The notes under the pieces are model-generated. The model made no database searches. It had not been told where the DNA came from and worked only from the letters and a program-made list of their open reading frames with translations. A stretch of 34,450 bases of DNA. Source: Sheuella sp. (GTDB taxonomy: Bacteria; Pseudomonadota; Gammaproteobacteria; Burkholderiales; Burkholderiaceae_B). The stretch's first letter is position 1. Each line of letters opens with the position of its first letter. A program made the position numbers and the translations under genes. Below are positions 33,079-34,450 of this stretch, one piece after another. The stretch covers positions 1 to 34,450 of the forward strand of contig JAUSCY010000068.1 of NCBI GenBank assembly GCA_030650995.1, given 5' to 3'.

Positions 33079-34450
33079 TTGACACGCTTCACAAACGCAC
33101 TAGGGTCAGGTAACTGCGAACCGTCTGCAAGCATCGCCTGTTCAAACAGTAACGCAGCCCAATCTCCAAACGTTTCGTCAGATGCTGCCTGCACACGGGC
33201 GACCAAAGGATGCTCCGGATTGATCTCAAGCACTGGCAATACGTTAGGCGCTTCCTGACCGGCAGCCTTGAGCATACGCATCAGATGCGGGCTCAAGTCA
33301 TTCTGACCGACTACTACGCAGGAGGGAGAATCGACCAGTCGCGCAGTCACGCGCACTTCCTTGACGCGGTCTTTAAGTGTTTCCTGCAGACGCTCAACAA
33401 AGGGCTTGAATTGCTCGGCAACCTCAGTTTGGTGTTTCTTTTCCTCTTCGTCGCCAAGTGCCTCGAGATCCAGGCCGCCTTTGGCGACAGAGACCATCTG
33501 CTTGCCATCGAACTCACGCAGGTGCGACAACATCCACTCGTCTACGCGATCCCACATGACCAGCACTTCAATGCCTTTTTTACGGAAAATCTCAAGGTGA
33601 GGACTGTTTTTACCTGCCATGTAGCTATCCGCAGTCACGTAATAGATCTTGTCCTGACCTTCTTTCATACGACTGACGTAATCAGCAAGGGTGACAATTT
33701 GCGCGTCAGAGTCATCTTTGGTCGAGGCAAAACGCAGCAGCTTGGCAATACGCTCCAGATTGGTTGAATCCTCGCCTGTCCCTTCTTTCAGTACCTGACC
33801 AAACTCTGCCCAGAACGTCGCATAATCATCTTTACGATTTTCCGCCAAGTCCTCGAGCAAGCTCAGGATCCGCTTGGCTGAGCCATCACGGATCACTTTA
33901 ACGTCACGACTTTCCTGCAGAATCTCGCGTGAAACATTCAGCGGCAGATCGGCAGAATCAATGACTCCGCGGACAAAACGTAGGTATGAGGGGAGTAACT
34001 GCTCCGCATCATCCATGATGAACACGCGTTTAACGTAGAGCTTTACGCCACGACGTGCATCGCGATCCCACATATCAAAAGGCGCATGCTTTGGAATAAA
34101 CAGTAGTTGCGTGTATTCGCTACGTCCCTCAACACGGTTGTGCGTCCAGGCGAGCGGATCATCAAAATCATGCGAGACGTGCTTATAGAACTCTTTGTAC
34201 TGCTCGTCGGTGATTTCCGATTTATTGCGTGTCCATAGGGCATTGGCCTGATTGACCGCTTCCCACTCGTCGGTTTTTTTCTGCTCGGAGGCGTCCTTGT
34301 CCCACTCTTCTTTACGCATTTCGACGGGTAGTGAAATATGGTCAGAATAGCGGCGCAGAACTTCGCGCAGTTTGTAGCCGTTCAGAAATTCATCTTCATC
34401 GGCACGCAGATGGAGTGTGACCTCACTGCCGCGAGTGACTTTCTCCATGT
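33060..34450 (-). CDS. htpG: Chaperone HtpG (Hsp90), C-terminal part
   Basis: The frame stays open to the window edge, so the N-terminal ATPase domain and start lie beyond 34450; about 463 codons are visible. The middle domain shows [28 protein letters not shown]-type text ([20 protein letters not shown]), [14 protein letters not shown] and the conserved [20 protein letters not shown]. The C-terminal dimer domain includes [11 protein letters not shown] and a normal end. It is about as long as other bacterial HtpG proteins in this region. Its 3' end overlaps ampD by 19 bases. Confidence 0.97.
   Translation of the reverse strand, partial: MEKVTRGSEVTLHLRADEDEFLNGYKLREVLRRYSDHISLPVEMRKEEWDKDASEQKKTDEWEAVNQANALWTRNKSEITDEQYKEFYKHVSHDFDDPLAWTHNRVEGRSEYTQLLFIPKHAPFDMWDRDARRGVKLYVKRVFIMDDAEQLLPSYLRFVRGVIDSADLPLNVSREILQESRDVKVIRDGSAKRILSLLEDLAENRKDDYATFWAEFGQVLKEGTGEDSTNLERIAKLLRFASTKDDSDAQIVTLADYVSRMKEGQDKIYYVTADSYMAGKNSPHLEIFRKKGIEVLVMWDRVDEWMLSHLREFDGKQMVSVAKGGLDLEALGDEEEKKHQTEVAEQFKPFVERLQETLKDRVKEVRVTARLVDSPSCVVVGQNDLSPHLMRMLKAAGQEAPNVLPVLEINPEHPLVARVQAASDETFGDWAALLFEQAMLADGSQLPDPSAFVKRVNQLLLG

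Noticed and set aside
1-34450. CRISPR array, prophage, integrase, transposase or toxin-antitoxin module
   Set aside because: I read both strands and found no regular repeat-spacer pattern and no protein with those signatures.

Overview
The window looks like a chromosomal piece of a betaproteobacterium of the order Burkholderiales, most likely Alcaligenaceae-like. This is inference from gene order and protein style, not a database match. The supporting blocks are gcvT-gcvH-gcvP under a tandem glycine riboswitch, dcd/basic amino-acid decarboxylase/apbC/metG, and ffh with a CcsA-like protein, a PP0621-type protein, ampD and htpG. A Bug/TctC receptor remnant and an Hc1-like histone mimic also fit that order.

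The window has two halves. From 1 to about 14,240 is an accessory, visibly AT-richer region of mostly single genes on alternating strands. It holds the end of an outer-membrane barrel protein and a Gfo/Idh/MocA oxidoreductase bounded by a degenerate direct repeat. A TsdA-like diheme cytochrome c, a double cupin and a MarC protein form a probable operon. Then come a DUF486 protein, a decayed DUF2252 gene, a HabA-like membrane protein, a UPF0114 protein, a universal stress protein with two FNR-type boxes upstream, a LysR regulator, a periplasmic cupin, a CDP-diacylglycerol diphosphatase homologue, an unrecognised membrane protein, a DoxX protein, tag, an Hc1-like protein, an alpha/beta hydrolase with a cysteine nucleophile, and the last codons of a lost Bug receptor gene.

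From 14,315 to 34,450 is dense housekeeping DNA. The glycine cleavage operon is followed upstream by a BaiN/HI0933 flavoprotein, the decarboxylase, dcd and apbC, all on the minus strand. Divergent from apbC are a small membrane protein, a split CHR-family transporter pair and metG. Beyond metG come trhO and tRNA-Gly(CCC), thiS-trmB, ffh, the ccsA-like/PP0621/ampD operon, and the 3' part of htpG. Convergent genes are tightly packed: trmB/ffh and ampD/htpG overlap at their ends. The best htpG terminator lies inside the ampD coding sequence, over active-site codons.

I see no integrase, transposase, CRISPR array or toxin system. The most interesting signals are regulatory or architectural: the paired FNR-like boxes, the terminator inside ampD, paired 16-bp repeats at the gcv promoter, the repeat-flanked oxidoreductase gene, and several gene remnants.
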